From a bacterium (lineage in GTDB: Bacteria; UBA4055): 25,187 bases of DNA. The stretch's first letter is position 1; each line of letters begins with the position of its first letter. Positions 8,154-16,219 of the stretch are shown here, one piece after another. The translations under genes were made by a program, and so were the position numbers. The stretch is taken from assembly GCA_029559475.1 (NCBI GenBank), contig JAKQBN010000031.1, positions 1 through 25,187 on the forward strand. The letters are read 5' to 3'. A model generated the notes under the pieces. It was not told the origin of the DNA. It worked only from the letters and a program-made list of their open reading frames with translations, and searched no databases.

Positions 8154-9536
8154 TTATTTTAAATACAGCATTTTTTTCGAGTCCTTCATAACTCCGTTCA
8201 CCTTCAATCTGTAATAGTAAAGACCGCTGTTAAGACCGGACGCATCGAACATTATGGAATGTCTGCCCGCCTCCATTTCATTTACGGCAAGCTTTTTTAC
8301 AAGCTGTCCCGCAATGTTAAATACGCTAAGTTCAACTATGCCTGCCCGTTTTAAAGAAAACAGGATATTTGTTACAGGATTGAAAGGGTTAGGATAGTTC
8401 TGGTATAGTTCCGTCGTTAAAGGTAAAGCACTTACATCATCTTCTATAGAAGACGGATCGTACTCATAACAGCCGATGTCCGGAACCGCATCTCTTGTAA
8501 AGCCCGCAAGGTCATAGGCAGGTACGTCAGAATTCCATATCCCTGCATTGCGCAAGGGCGAATACTCCTGTATCCACCAGTGTCCTTTATCGGGATCGGA
8601 AAAGTAAGGTGAATCAGGATCGCCGGAATTGTTGGAAGAAAGCACAATATTGTTCTCGCCGTAATAGGTAATGCCGATCCCGCCTTCTACAGCGCAGTTA
8701 TTAATATCCGGTATAGTAGCTTCATCCAGAATATAAAAATCATCGGAATCATTGCAGTAGAAAACGGAATTCGTAATGTCTGCAAAGTGGGGTGAATATC
8801 CGAAATTGAACAGATCTATACCGCCGGTGCCTGATACGGAAGTATTTTTCGCAAAAGTGCAGTTGTTAATTACTGTTACATAACGATAGCTAATTATTGC
8901 TCCTCCGTATTTAGCACTATTGTTATAAAACAGACAGTTTTCAAATACAACATCATAACCCCATGTATCCATAAATACAGCACCGCCGTTAATCGAGGCA
9001 TAATTATCCCTGAATATGCAGTTACGGTAAATTGATGAAGCCCTATAAACATACACACCTCCACCAAAACGGTTCGGATCTAGTGTACCGTTTGCATTTC
9101 CGTGGCAGATAGTTACTACGTCTAAGATTTGAACAGCTCTCATTACATGATAACAATTGTCTGAGTTATTTCCTTCTATTCCTATGTCACCAGTAAATAC
9201 AGTTTCATTATTTTTAATGTCTCTTTGCGATATATCAGTCTCTGTTACTAAAAAGCCTCCGTATATAAAGTTATGATGAGCACTGATAGACATATCCCTC
9301 TCATCTTCAGGATCGTCGACCAGACGATTAGGCTTATAAATACCTTTAGCAATCCAAAAGTCAGCATCTTCAATACTGTCCAGGATATCCTGAAGTTACT
9401 CAGCACTTCCGGCATTTTCCCAGGAGCTGCCGTCTCTTGTTCCTGATTCTTCAGGTGTGACGTAAATAATGCCGGCGCAATATATCTGAAATATAGTAAC
9501 AAGAATTGTAAGGATGATCATTTGTCTTATTTTCAT
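8154..9536 (-). pseudogene. Type IX-secreted beta-helix-like protein broken by a stop codon
   Basis: Read from ATG at 9536 there is a clean signal peptide (MKIRQMIILTILVTIFQ...), then YVTPEESGTRDGSSWENAG, the usual start of right-handed parallel beta-helix surface proteins. An in-frame TAA at 9398-9396 (codon 47) follows. The same frame then runs on without a break for 414 codons: repeated short strands with N.C.F and VF.NCLF.NNSA patterns, then a C-terminal sorting domain with the YPNPFNP motif, ending LYYYRLKVNGVMKDSKK. The first later ATG (9293) yields 379 residues without a signal peptide, which could not be exported. A single base change explains the break. Assembly error or readthrough remain possible. 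Confidence 0.85.
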
Positions 9537-9597
9537 TTTACACCATCTTCATTTAAATCGAACATAGGTATCGCACATATCGGAATAATTCTTATAT

Positions 9598-9795
9598 TCA
9601 ATTATTCTTGGAATATTTTCCGGCTTTTTCAGCTATCTCGTCAATCGTCATATTTTCAAAAAGATCTTTCCGCCACTTTGTATAGTCAAACTTTTCTCTG
9701 TTAATAAGAACAATAAATCTTTCTACTTCGACTGTGTCCAGCTTAGATTTAAGAGCCTGAAATCCTTCCTGCTTTATCATTGTATCGGTTTTCAT
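9598..9795 (-). CDS. Small partner of the PIN-domain protein (putative antitoxin)
   Basis: This 65-residue protein is highly charged, with the pattern KQEGFQAL...L..VE.ERFI.LI..E.FDYT.WR..LF...TIDEIAE.A. From memory, small proteins of this pattern occur next to PIN-domain proteins or other toxins in many bacteria; I know of no formal family name. Its ATG directly follows the PIN gene stop codon. GGAGGA inside the last PIN codons is a strong ribosome binding site, so its own translation is well supplied. The order toxin first, partner second is the reverse of most vapBC loci. An antitoxin role is inferred from pairing only. Confidence 0.75.
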   Translation of the reverse strand: MKTDTMIKQEGFQALKSKLDTVEVERFIVLINREKFDYTKWRKDLFENMTIDEIAEKAGKYSKNN

Positions 9796-10239
9796 CTAAT
9801 CCTCCATTTTCGCAATAAACTCTATCGGGTCAATTATTTTCGGGTCTCCGTATAGTTTTGCTCCTTTCAATATCCCCTTGTCAACCGTAATAAAATAGTC
9901 AGCGCATGAATTCTTCGCAGCAGCCAAATGCAGAGAATCTTTTTTGCTGAATCCGTACTTGTTTATTCTGTGAGCTTCTTCAACAATGGAATCAGTTTTA
10001 CTTACTGTAATTGCACATAAAGATTTCCATGTTTTAATTTCATCTTTTATAGTCTGATCGGGATTCTCACTATTCTCATAATCAAGCATAAAAGACCATA
10101 CAAGTAATAATAGACCCTCTCTAACTAATTGCTGTATTGCAAGTTTTGCCTGTGTTTCCAGGTAAATGCTTAAAAAACTCTGATCGTCATAAGGTCTGTT
10201 AAAACAGCAATTATCAAGGTATATTTTAAGTTTTCTCAT
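9796..10239 (-). CDS. PIN-domain ribonuclease (VapC-like toxin)
   Basis: The 147-residue product has the PIN-fold acidic residues in order: Asp9 in YLDNCCFNRP, Glu55 in LDYENS, Asp101 in KKDSLHLAAA and Asp120 in FITVDKGIL. These form the metal site of RNases that cut tRNA, rRNA or mRNA in VapBC systems. GGAGAG seven to eight bases before the ATG supports the start, and a promoter with a 17-base spacer lies just upstream. It is followed without a gap by the 65-residue partner. The catalytic residues are intact, so it is probably active. Confidence 0.86.
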   Translation of the reverse strand: MRKLKIYLDNCCFNRPYDDQSFLSIYLETQAKLAIQQLVREGLLLLVWSFMLDYENSENPDQTIKDEIKTWKSLCAITVSKTDSIVEEAHRINKYGFSKKDSLHLAAAKNSCADYFITVDKGILKGAKLYGDPKIIDPIEFIAKMED

Positions 10240-10262
10240 AGTTTCTCTCCATATTCACTTTC

Positions 10263-10291
10263 AATATACAAAAGAAGAGCTTTCAAATCAA
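10263..10291 (-). promoter_or_regulatory. Promoter of the PIN toxin pair
   Basis: On the minus strand TTGATT (10291-10286) and TATATT (10268-10263) are separated by 17 bases. The predicted transcript start is near 10256 and is followed by GGAGAG and the ATG at 10239. Both elements match the tRNA promoter style of this genome. Confidence 0.55.
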
Positions 10292-10308
10292 TTTAAATAA
10301 ATAATCAC

Positions 10309-10337
10309 TTTATAAACATAAATTAATTGTTTATATT
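10309..10337 (+). promoter_or_regulatory. Weak candidate promoter for the folK-rsmB gene run
   Basis: TTTATA (10309-10314) and TATATT (10332-10337) are 17 bases apart and 38 bases before the folK ATG. The -35 match is only three of six. An alternative is TTGTTT (10327-10332) with TATAAA (10348-10353), but its 15-base spacer is short. A promoter should lie in this divergent gap; which one is uncertain. Confidence 0.3.
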
Positions 10338-10374
10338 ATTCGCGGGGTATAAAACTGAACCGCTTGGGGATATT

Positions 10375-10872
10375 ATGAGCGAGAAAATAATTCTGTCTCT
10401 CGGCAGCAATATGGGAGACAGGCTGTCGAATCTGAAAAAGGCATGCGAAAGGCTTAGATCGAACGGTTTTGAAATAGAAAAGATTTCGTCCGTTTATGAG
10501 ACCGAACCTGTAGGGATGCTCGATCAGAATTATTTTTATAATATCGCGGTTTCGGGATCTTTCGGAGAGGAACCTGATGATCTTTTAAACATTATCAACA
10601 GGATCGAATCGGAACTGGGCAGGGAGAGAGTGATAAAATACGGGCCGAGGACGATAGATATCGATATTATATTCTTCGGAGAGCGGGAGATACACAGCCT
10701 TGACCTTATGGTCCCGCATCCTGAGTACAGGTACAGGAAATTCGTGCTGGAGCCGGTACTTGAGATCGAACCTGATATTGCGGATGTTTCGGACGGTAGA
10801 AAGCTGAAAACAATATTAAGCGAGTGCGTAGATAATTCAAAAGTGATAAAAAAAGATGAAATTCAATCTTAA
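10375..10872 (+). CDS. folK: HPPK, 6-hydroxymethyl-dihydropterin pyrophosphokinase
   Basis: It transfers pyrophosphate from ATP to 6-hydroxymethyl-dihydropterin in folate synthesis. The 165-residue product has SLGSNMGDR at 8-16, SSVYETEPVGMLDQNYFYN with the pterin-binding Glu/Asn region, LGR.R..K.GPRTIDIDIIF carrying the Asp pair that binds magnesium, and LMVPHPEYRYRKFVLEPV. Length is normal. ATG at 10375 was chosen because GGGGA lies about five bases upstream; the reading frame is open to 10327 but that start lacks a site. It overlaps the next gene by 17 bases. Confidence 0.97.
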   Translation: MSEKIILSLGSNMGDRLSNLKKACERLRSNGFEIEKISSVYETEPVGMLDQNYFYNIAVSGSFGEEPDDLLNIINRIESELGRERVIKYGPRTIDIDIIFFGEREIHSLDLMVPHPEYRYRKFVLEPVLEIEPDIADVSDGRKLKTILSECVDNSKVIKKDEIQS

Positions 10873-11497
10873 TCAGATATACATAGCCGTCGAAGGAGCA
10901 ACGGGTAGCGGCAAGAATCAGCTGGCTAAAAAGCTGTCGGAAAAGCTCAGCGCGAATCTGATCAATGACAAAGGGTATTTTCAGAATCCTTTCCTTGCGG
11001 ATTTTTATCAGAACCCGGAAAAGTTCGCCCTTCCACTGCAGTTGTTTTTCCTGACAATGAGGTATCAGCAGCAGGTCGAGATACCATTCGGCGATCTGTT
11101 CAGAAACAATATCGTGGCGAACTACATATTTAACAAAGATCAGATCTACGCGTCATACAATCTTGACGATAAAAACTTCACCCTGTACAATCAGATACTC
11201 AAAGTAATGAACCCGAACATTCACACGCCCGATCTGGTGATCTATCTTCACGCTCCCGATCCGGCAATGCTTTTCGATAATATCAGGAAGAGAAAAAGAG
11301 TGTTCGAAAAAGAAATAAACGAAGCGTATATCGAAGGCCTGAACAAAGGCTACATATATTTCTTCGACCATTTCAGGGAGTGTCCGCTGCTGATAGTTAA
11401 TATCGACGGACTGAATCCTGATAATAAAGAACATATAAAATTGATACTGAAGGAGATCGAAAACGGGATCGACGACAGTAAATATCTAAAAATCTAA
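10856..11497 (+). CDS. Deoxynucleoside kinase-family protein
   Basis: This 213-residue protein belongs to the dCK/dGK-type deoxynucleoside kinases that phosphorylate deoxynucleosides for salvage. It starts with a P-loop EGATGSGKN (13-21), then PFLADFYQNPEKFALPLQLFFL with the typical substrate-side helix, RYQQQ, NYIFNKDQIYA and LVIYLHAPD followed by a lid segment rich in Arg/Lys (RKRKRVFEKEI). In FCB genomes such a gene often follows folK, as here. Odd point: the last P-loop position is Asn21, where Ser or Thr normally binds the magnesium. It may therefore have weak or altered activity. The family call is strong, the substrate unknown. Confidence 0.85.
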   Translation: MKFNLNQIYIAVEGATGSGKNQLAKKLSEKLSANLINDKGYFQNPFLADFYQNPEKFALPLQLFFLTMRYQQQVEIPFGDLFRNNIVANYIFNKDQIYASYNLDDKNFTLYNQILKVMNPNIHTPDLVIYLHAPDPAMLFDNIRKRKRVFEKEINEAYIEGLNKGYIYFFDHFRECPLLIVNIDGLNPDNKEHIKLILKEIENGIDDSKYLKI

Positions 11498-11508
11498 AAA
11501 GAGAGAAA

Positions 11509-11685
11509 ATGGACAACTGGATGCAGACATGGGGAGCGCTGGTATTTGCGGGAGTAATATATGTAGCTTATCAGCTCGGAAAATTGAGGGGAAGATGGGA
11601 AGTTCTTTCGGGGAAATTCAATCGTAAAAGACAGCAGCCCGGAAGAGAGAATGTTGAGAAAGCCGATTACGAAGAAATAAAATAA
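11509..11685 (+). CDS. 58-residue membrane-anchored protein
   Basis: A short open frame fills the gap between the kinase and HD-GYP genes. AAAAAGAGAG lies just before its ATG. The product has one hydrophobic segment (about residues 8-22, ALVFAGVIYVAYQLG), then a basic stretch (LRGRWEVLSGKFNRKRQQ) and an acidic tail, ending YEEIK. The positive-inside rule places the C-terminal part in the cytoplasm. It is 11 bases after the kinase gene and 9 before the HD-GYP gene, so the spacing is operon-like and supports real coding. No family is recognised. Confidence 0.6.
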   Translation: MDNWMQTWGALVFAGVIYVAYQLGKLRGRWEVLSGKFNRKRQQPGRENVEKADYEEIK

Positions 11686-11694
11686 GGCGGGATC

Positions 11695-13191
11695 ATGGAT
11701 TATAAAGAGCTTGTTTTCGCTTTGAACCGGATAGGTATAGCTTTGGGATCCGAGACAAAGCTGCAGAATCTTTTTAATCTGATCGTGGATGAGATAATAA
11801 ATTTCGCGGACTGTGATGCCTGCTCGCTTTATATAAAAGATCCCGTGAAGAATGAACTTGTTTTCCAGGCTACGAAAACACTTTCGCTGAAACACAGGAA
11901 AGGAACAGAGAGCGTATTCAAGTCTTTCTCAGTTCCGATAGAACTAAAATCGATAGCCGGCTACACAGCCATAAAAGGAGAGACGGTCAATCTCGAGGAC
12001 TGCTATAATATTCCTAAGGAAACCTCTTACGATTTTAACGAATCATACGATCAGAAAACAGGTTATAAAACAGTTTCTATGCTTTCCGTTCCCATGAAGG
12101 ACAATGAAGGCGATGTGCTTGGAGTAATTCAGCTTATCAACAAATTCGATAAAAAGGGGAAGATAGTTCCGTTCTCGAAAGAATTCGAAGAGATCATACT
12201 TTCACTGGCGAGCCAGGCTGCAGTCGCTCTTATAAACGCGCGCCTTCTCGAAGCCAACAGAAATCTGTATAAAGCTCTCGTAGAAGCTTTTTCAGAAGCT
12301 ATCGAAGCCAGAAGCCCGCATACTGCCGGTCATTCAAAAAGAGTGGCATATATTTCGAACCTGATCGCCGTGCATATAAACAAGAAAGACGACGGTTATT
12401 TCGGGAACATATTCTTTTCAGAGGAAAAGCTTGAGGAGCTTAAATACGCTGCACTTCTTCATGACGTAGGCAAGGTCGCCGTTCCGGAAAGCGTTCTTGA
12501 CAAAAGGAACAAGCTCGAAGAAGATGAGGTTGCAATTATAAAGAACAGGTTCGAGATAATAAAATTCTCTACGGATTTTAACATACACGATGATAAAGTG
12601 AAAAACGAATTTTTGAAGCAGATCGAAGCAGATCTCAAATTCATTCTTGAAAAGAATACTCCGGGATTTTGTTCCGAAGACGATAAAAAGAAGATCATAG
12701 AAATAGGAAACAAAATTTTCATTGATTTCGACGGAGTTGAGCATCCGTATCTTGAAGAAGATGAGATCTATATGCTGACGAACTTCGTGAAAGGGAATTT
12801 CTCACCTGAAGAATGGGAAAAAATGAAGAGGCACGTAAACAACACACTCGACATTTTGGAGACTGTTCCATTCACGGATGAGCTTAAGGACATTCCAAGA
12901 ATAGCCGGTGCGCATCACGAGATGTTAAACGGTAGCGGATATCCGTTCAGCGTTCAAGGCGACGGAATTATGCTTCAGTCGAGAATACTGGCGGTCGCAG
13001 ATGTTTTTGAAGCTCTTACGGCTTCTGACAGACCTTATAAAAAAGCCATGCCGATAGAAAAAGCCGTACAGGTGATAGGTTTTATGGCCAAGGACGGCGA
13101 GCTGGACAAAGAACTGGTCGGGATGTTCATTTCAGACGGACTTTATCAGAAATATCTGGAAGCCAGAGATAACGGTCAGATAAATGTTTAA
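11695..13191 (+). CDS. GAF/HD-GYP cyclic-dinucleotide phosphodiesterase
   Basis: The 498-residue protein has an N-terminal GAF domain (about 5-185, with CDACSLYI and SMLSVPM) and a C-terminal HD-GYP domain. Visible metal and substrate residues are HTAGHSKRV (209-217), HDVGKVAVP with His256-Asp257, HHEMLNGSGYP at 407-417 and the later RILAVADVFEALTASDRPY. HD-GYP enzymes hydrolyse c-di-GMP (some act on 3',3'-cGAMP). A segment of about 95 residues (about 275-370), rich in Lys/Glu/Phe, separates the HD motif from the MKRH...HHE part, where canonical enzymes have about 10-20 residues. GGCGGG before the ATG supports the start. It overlaps the lipoprotein gene by 8 bases. Confidence 0.93.
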   Translation: MDYKELVFALNRIGIALGSETKLQNLFNLIVDEIINFADCDACSLYIKDPVKNELVFQATKTLSLKHRKGTESVFKSFSVPIELKSIAGYTAIKGETVNLEDCYNIPKETSYDFNESYDQKTGYKTVSMLSVPMKDNEGDVLGVIQLINKFDKKGKIVPFSKEFEEIILSLASQAAVALINARLLEANRNLYKALVEAFSEAIEARSPHTAGHSKRVAYISNLIAVHINKKDDGYFGNIFFSEEKLEELKYAALLHDVGKVAVPESVLDKRNKLEEDEVAIIKNRFEIIKFSTDFNIHDDKVKNEFLKQIEADLKFILEKNTPGFCSEDDKKKIIEIGNKIFIDFDGVEHPYLEEDEIYMLTNFVKGNFSPEEWEKMKRHVNNTLDILETVPFTDELKDIPRIAGAHHEMLNGSGYPFSVQGDGIMLQSRILAVADVFEALTASDRPYKKAMPIEKAVQVIGFMAKDGELDKELVGMFISDGLYQKYLEARDNGQINV

Positions 13192-13675
13192 AAATATTAC
13201 CGTAATATTTATATCTGTTATTTTATTTTCCTGCGCATCAACTTCAGATAAGGGAAAACCGCTTGGGACCGGAAAGCCTAAATTCGCATCGCTCGAACTT
13301 GAAGAAATATCCTATCATCTCAGCTCGGAAGACGGATCCTACAGTTTCGGCAAACCATTAAAACTATACCTCAAAATGAAGAACAACTCGCAGTCCAGAA
13401 AAACCTTCACATTCTCAAAAAATAAATTTTTTATCCTTACTGTAAGCAGCGAACTGAGCAGAATGCTAAAATCAACTGATATCCCGTCATCCGGCTATAT
13501 GCAGGGCAACAGTTTCGAACTCTATCCGGAGGAAGAAAAGGCTTTCGAGATAACGACTGATACATCAGATGAATTTTTCGCTAAAGAAAACACTCTATTC
13601 TGCCAGATCAGACTGTTCTTTCTGCCCAAGCAGTTCAGAAGAAATGCGCTTTCAATATATATAGAGAAAAAATGA
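13184..13675 (+). CDS. Hypothetical lipoprotein
   Basis: The 163-residue product has a type II signal peptide: a hydrophobic stretch (residues 4-15) and lipobox LFSC, with Cys at position 17, so it should be lipid-anchored. After a Gly/Lys-rich spacer the remainder is beta-strand-like (LELEEISYHL, LKLYLKMKNNS, FFILTVSSEL), which suggests an immunoglobulin-like sandwich. The segment FELYPEEEKAFEITTDTS resembles BsuPI-type or intracellular-proteinase-inhibitor domains, a guess from the pattern. The gene overlaps the HD-GYP gene by 8 bases and sits 23 bases before the MBL-rhodanese gene. Function unknown. Confidence 0.8.
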   Translation: MFKNITVIFISVILFSCASTSDKGKPLGTGKPKFASLELEEISYHLSSEDGSYSFGKPLKLYLKMKNNSQSRKTFTFSKNKFFILTVSSELSRMLKSTDIPSSGYMQGNSFELYPEEEKAFEITTDTSDEFFAKENTLFCQIRLFFLPKQFRRNALSIYIEKK

Positions 13676-13698
13676 AGTAATGCTTTCGGGAGTGATAA

Positions 13699-15120
13699 AT
13701 GATAGTTAAGCATTTTTTTGTAAAAAAAATAGCACACAGTTCATATATGCTTCTCGGTAAAAGGTCTGCTATTGTGATCGATCCTGTCAGAGAAGTTGAC
13801 GAATACATTGAAGAAGCACGGAATTACGGCATTTCAATAACACATGTTCTGGAAACTCATCTTCATGCGGATTTTATTTCGGGACACATGGAGCTCGCCG
13901 CAAGAACAGGCGCAGAGATATATGCGCCATTGAAAGGAAAGTGCAAGTTCAAACATACAGCCGTAAAAGAAGGGGACGAGATCAAAGTCGAGGACATATT
14001 GATTAAAGCTGTCGAAACACCCGGCCATACTCCCGAGCATTTAAGTTATGTTGTATCAGATATATCAAGAGGGAATGATCCCTTCGGCGTATTTTGCGGG
14101 GACACGCTTTTCGTGGGAGATGTGGGAAGACCTGATCTTTTTCCGGACATTTCAGAAGAACTTGCAGGTCAGCTTTATGACAGCTTATTCGGCAAGCTGA
14201 TGAAGCTCCCCGATTTCTGCGAAGTCTATCCGGCTCACGGAGCAGGTTCGCTGTGCGGCAGAGCTATGGGCGCAAAATGGAGATCTACGATCGGATATGA
14301 AAGGAAATACAATGCGGCTCTTCAGCTTAAAAATAAAAAAGAATTTATAAAGTCGCTGACTACAAATATGCCGCCCGCGCCTGACCATTTTTCAAAATGC
14401 AGCGATATAAACAGGACCGGTCCTGCTTTGCTGAAGAACCTGCCTGAGCCGGAAATTCTTGATGTAAAAGAATTCAAAAAAAGGTCAGATAATAAAAATA
14501 CTTTAATTCTTGATACCAGAACATATAACTCTTTCGGAGGGCAGCACATTCCCGGTTCGATCAATATTGATCTGGAAGGAAATTTTCCCACATTTGCAGG
14601 CTGGGTGATCCCGCAGGACAAAAAAGTACTGCTCGTTATTGACAGCCATGAAAAATGTTCAGACATAGTAAAATGGTTAAACCGCGTAGGAATAAATAAG
14701 GTTGAAGGTTACCTTGCAGGCGGTATGTTCGAGTGGGCCAGGAGCGGAATGGAAACGGCTCATGTACACCAGCTTTCAGCAAAAGAACTTTATACAGAAA
14801 TGAATGGTAAAAGAAAAAATTTCGTACTTATTGACTCAAGAGCTGAAGGCGAATTCATTAGACAGAATATCAAGGGATCGATAAACATTCCCGCTCCCGA
14901 TATGAGAACGAGATATAAAGAACTTGATAAAAAACTTACTTACGCACTGATATGCAGTACAGGGCACAGGTCAAGCCTTGCAGCAAGTATATTAAAAGCC
15001 AAAGGATTTAATAACATTCTTAACGCAGCCGGAGGCATCACAGGCTACGCCAATGCCGGATATGTACCTGAATGCCGGGTGTGCATCAATCTTCACGGTT
15101 CAAGATATCATAACGATTAA
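13699..15120 (+). CDS. Metallo-beta-lactamase/double-rhodanese sulfurtransferase
   Basis: The N-terminal 240 residues form an MBL-fold domain of the ETHE1/persulfide dioxygenase type: THLHAD at 53-58, PGHTPEH at 108-114, CGDTLFVGDVGRPDL at 133-147 and YPAHGAG near 180. Two rhodanese domains follow. The first (about 252-350) has DSH where the active Cys should be and is likely inactive; the second (about 357-455) has CSTGHRS with Cys419. A C-x-x-C pair (459-462) lies in the tail. Such proteins oxidise or transfer persulfide sulfur. Its neighbours are two YeeE/YedE sulfur-import halves, which supports a role in thiosulfate or polysulfide use. GGGAG before the ATG fixes the start. Confidence 0.94.
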   Translation: MIVKHFFVKKIAHSSYMLLGKRSAIVIDPVREVDEYIEEARNYGISITHVLETHLHADFISGHMELAARTGAEIYAPLKGKCKFKHTAVKEGDEIKVEDILIKAVETPGHTPEHLSYVVSDISRGNDPFGVFCGDTLFVGDVGRPDLFPDISEELAGQLYDSLFGKLMKLPDFCEVYPAHGAGSLCGRAMGAKWRSTIGYERKYNAALQLKNKKEFIKSLTTNMPPAPDHFSKCSDINRTGPALLKNLPEPEILDVKEFKKRSDNKNTLILDTRTYNSFGGQHIPGSINIDLEGNFPTFAGWVIPQDKKVLLVIDSHEKCSDIVKWLNRVGINKVEGYLAGGMFEWARSGMETAHVHQLSAKELYTEMNGKRKNFVLIDSRAEGEFIRQNIKGSINIPAPDMRTRYKELDKKLTYALICSTGHRSSLAASILKAKGFNNILNAAGGITGYANAGYVPECRVCINLHGSRYHND

Positions 15121-15138
15121 TTTATAGTTGAGGCTGAT

Positions 15139-15654
15139 ATGATGAGCTATTTAACACAGATACGCTGGTCTCCCTATGCAGTAGGCGCAGGCATAGGAAT
15201 TCTCAGCTGGTTCACTTTCATATTTTTGAAAAAGCCCATCGGATGCTCGACAGCGTTCGCAAGGGCATCGGGCATGATAGGCAAACTCTTCAGCAGGAAA
15301 ACAATTAACGGGAAGCAGTATTTTAAAGAATATCCGCCTGTAATAGATTGGGAGATCATGTTCGTAATCGGGATCGTGATAGGCGCATTCATTTCGGCTT
15401 ATATTTCCGGCGATTTTAATATTATCACTGTTCCGAGATTATGGGCTCGGGAATTCGGAGACAGTTTTATCTTCAGGATCATAATATCAATTATCGGAGG
15501 AATTTTTCTGGGCTTCGGAGCGAGACTTGCCGGAGGGTGTACCAGCGGACACGGAATTTCAGGAGCGATGCAAATGGCTGTGAGCAGCTGGGTATCTGCC
15601 ATATTTTTCTTTATCGGCGGCGGAGTTACGGCTTATCTGATGTTCAGTCTATAA
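15139..15654 (+). CDS. YeeE/YedE-type sulfur transporter half 1
   Basis: The 171-residue membrane protein has about four hydrophobic helices and the family Cys motifs: IGCSTAFARASGMIG at about 34-48 and ARLAGGCTSGHGISGAMQ near 132-149. In the characterised member TsuA (YeeE), conserved Cys residues pass thiosulfate across the membrane; that is established knowledge of the family. Here the protein is one half and the next gene the other. GAGG lies six bases before the chosen ATG at 15139, while the alternative ATG follows three bases later. It is 18 bases after the MBL-rhodanese gene. Confidence 0.92.
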   Translation: MMSYLTQIRWSPYAVGAGIGILSWFTFIFLKKPIGCSTAFARASGMIGKLFSRKTINGKQYFKEYPPVIDWEIMFVIGIVIGAFISAYISGDFNIITVPRLWAREFGDSFIFRIIISIIGGIFLGFGARLAGGCTSGHGISGAMQMAVSSWVSAIFFFIGGGVTAYLMFSL

Positions 15655-15667
15655 AAAGGGAAAGACT

Positions 15668-16207
15668 ATGAATAATAAAAAAATTTTAATACTGAGTCTG
15701 GTTTTCGGAATAATATTCGGTTTTCTGCTTCAGAAAGGCGGAGCCACAAAGTATGATGTGATAGTTGCCCAGCTGCTATTCAACGATAATACAGTAGTAA
15801 AGATCATGCTTACCGCCGTCATTACAGGAATGACAGGGATCTATATATTAAAAGAGTTTAAACTGGTTTCTTTGTATCCCAAGCAGGGATCATTCGGGAT
15901 AAACGCTGTCGGAGGGCTCATCTTCGGTGTAGGTTTCGCTGTGCTCGGATATTGCCCCGGAACTATTGCCGGTGCGATCGGCAACGGATATATAGATGCG
16001 GCAATCGGCGGAACTGCCGGAATACTTGCAGGATCATACTTATACGCTTTGCTCTATCCGAAAGCGTTTATTAAGCTGAATAATTTCGGCAATTACGGAA
16101 ATAAAACACTGCCTGAATTGCTCAGAGTTAATGACTGGGTGATGATATTCTTTACCGTTTGTATAGTTTTCAGCATTTTTATGATCCTTGAAGCGCACGG
16201 ATATTAG
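15668..16207 (+). CDS. YeeE/YedE-type sulfur transporter half 2
   Basis: The 179-residue membrane protein has four to five hydrophobic helices. Conserved stretches are FGFLLQKGGATKYDVI, LGYCPGTIAGAIGNGYIDAAIGG with one Cys (about residue 98), and a helix-rich end. Proteins of this type (YeeE/YedE, DUF6691-like) are usually encoded right after a half with the GGCTSGH motif, as here, and together form a full transporter. GGGA upstream supports the ATG. It sits 13 bases after half 1 and 12 bases before rsmB. Confidence 0.9.
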   Translation: MNNKKILILSLVFGIIFGFLLQKGGATKYDVIVAQLLFNDNTVVKIMLTAVITGMTGIYILKEFKLVSLYPKQGSFGINAVGGLIFGVGFAVLGYCPGTIAGAIGNGYIDAAIGGTAGILAGSYLYALLYPKAFIKLNNFGNYGNKTLPELLRVNDWVMIFFTVCIVFSIFMILEAHGY

Positions 16208-16219
16208 GATGGATATATT

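Noticed and set aside
9248-9502. An 84-codon minus-strand frame over the 5' part of the secreted protein gene, which could suggest a frameshift.
   Set aside because: Reading the true frame from 9536 gives a signal peptide and a natural continuation into the body with one stop codon, so the break is a nonsense change and this frame is a shadow.
8154-9536. Alternative genetic code or stop-codon recoding to explain the in-frame TAA.
   Set aside because: TAA, TAG and TGA all act as normal stops in intact neighbouring genes (for example rsmB ends in TAA, rpoN in TAG, coaX in TGA).
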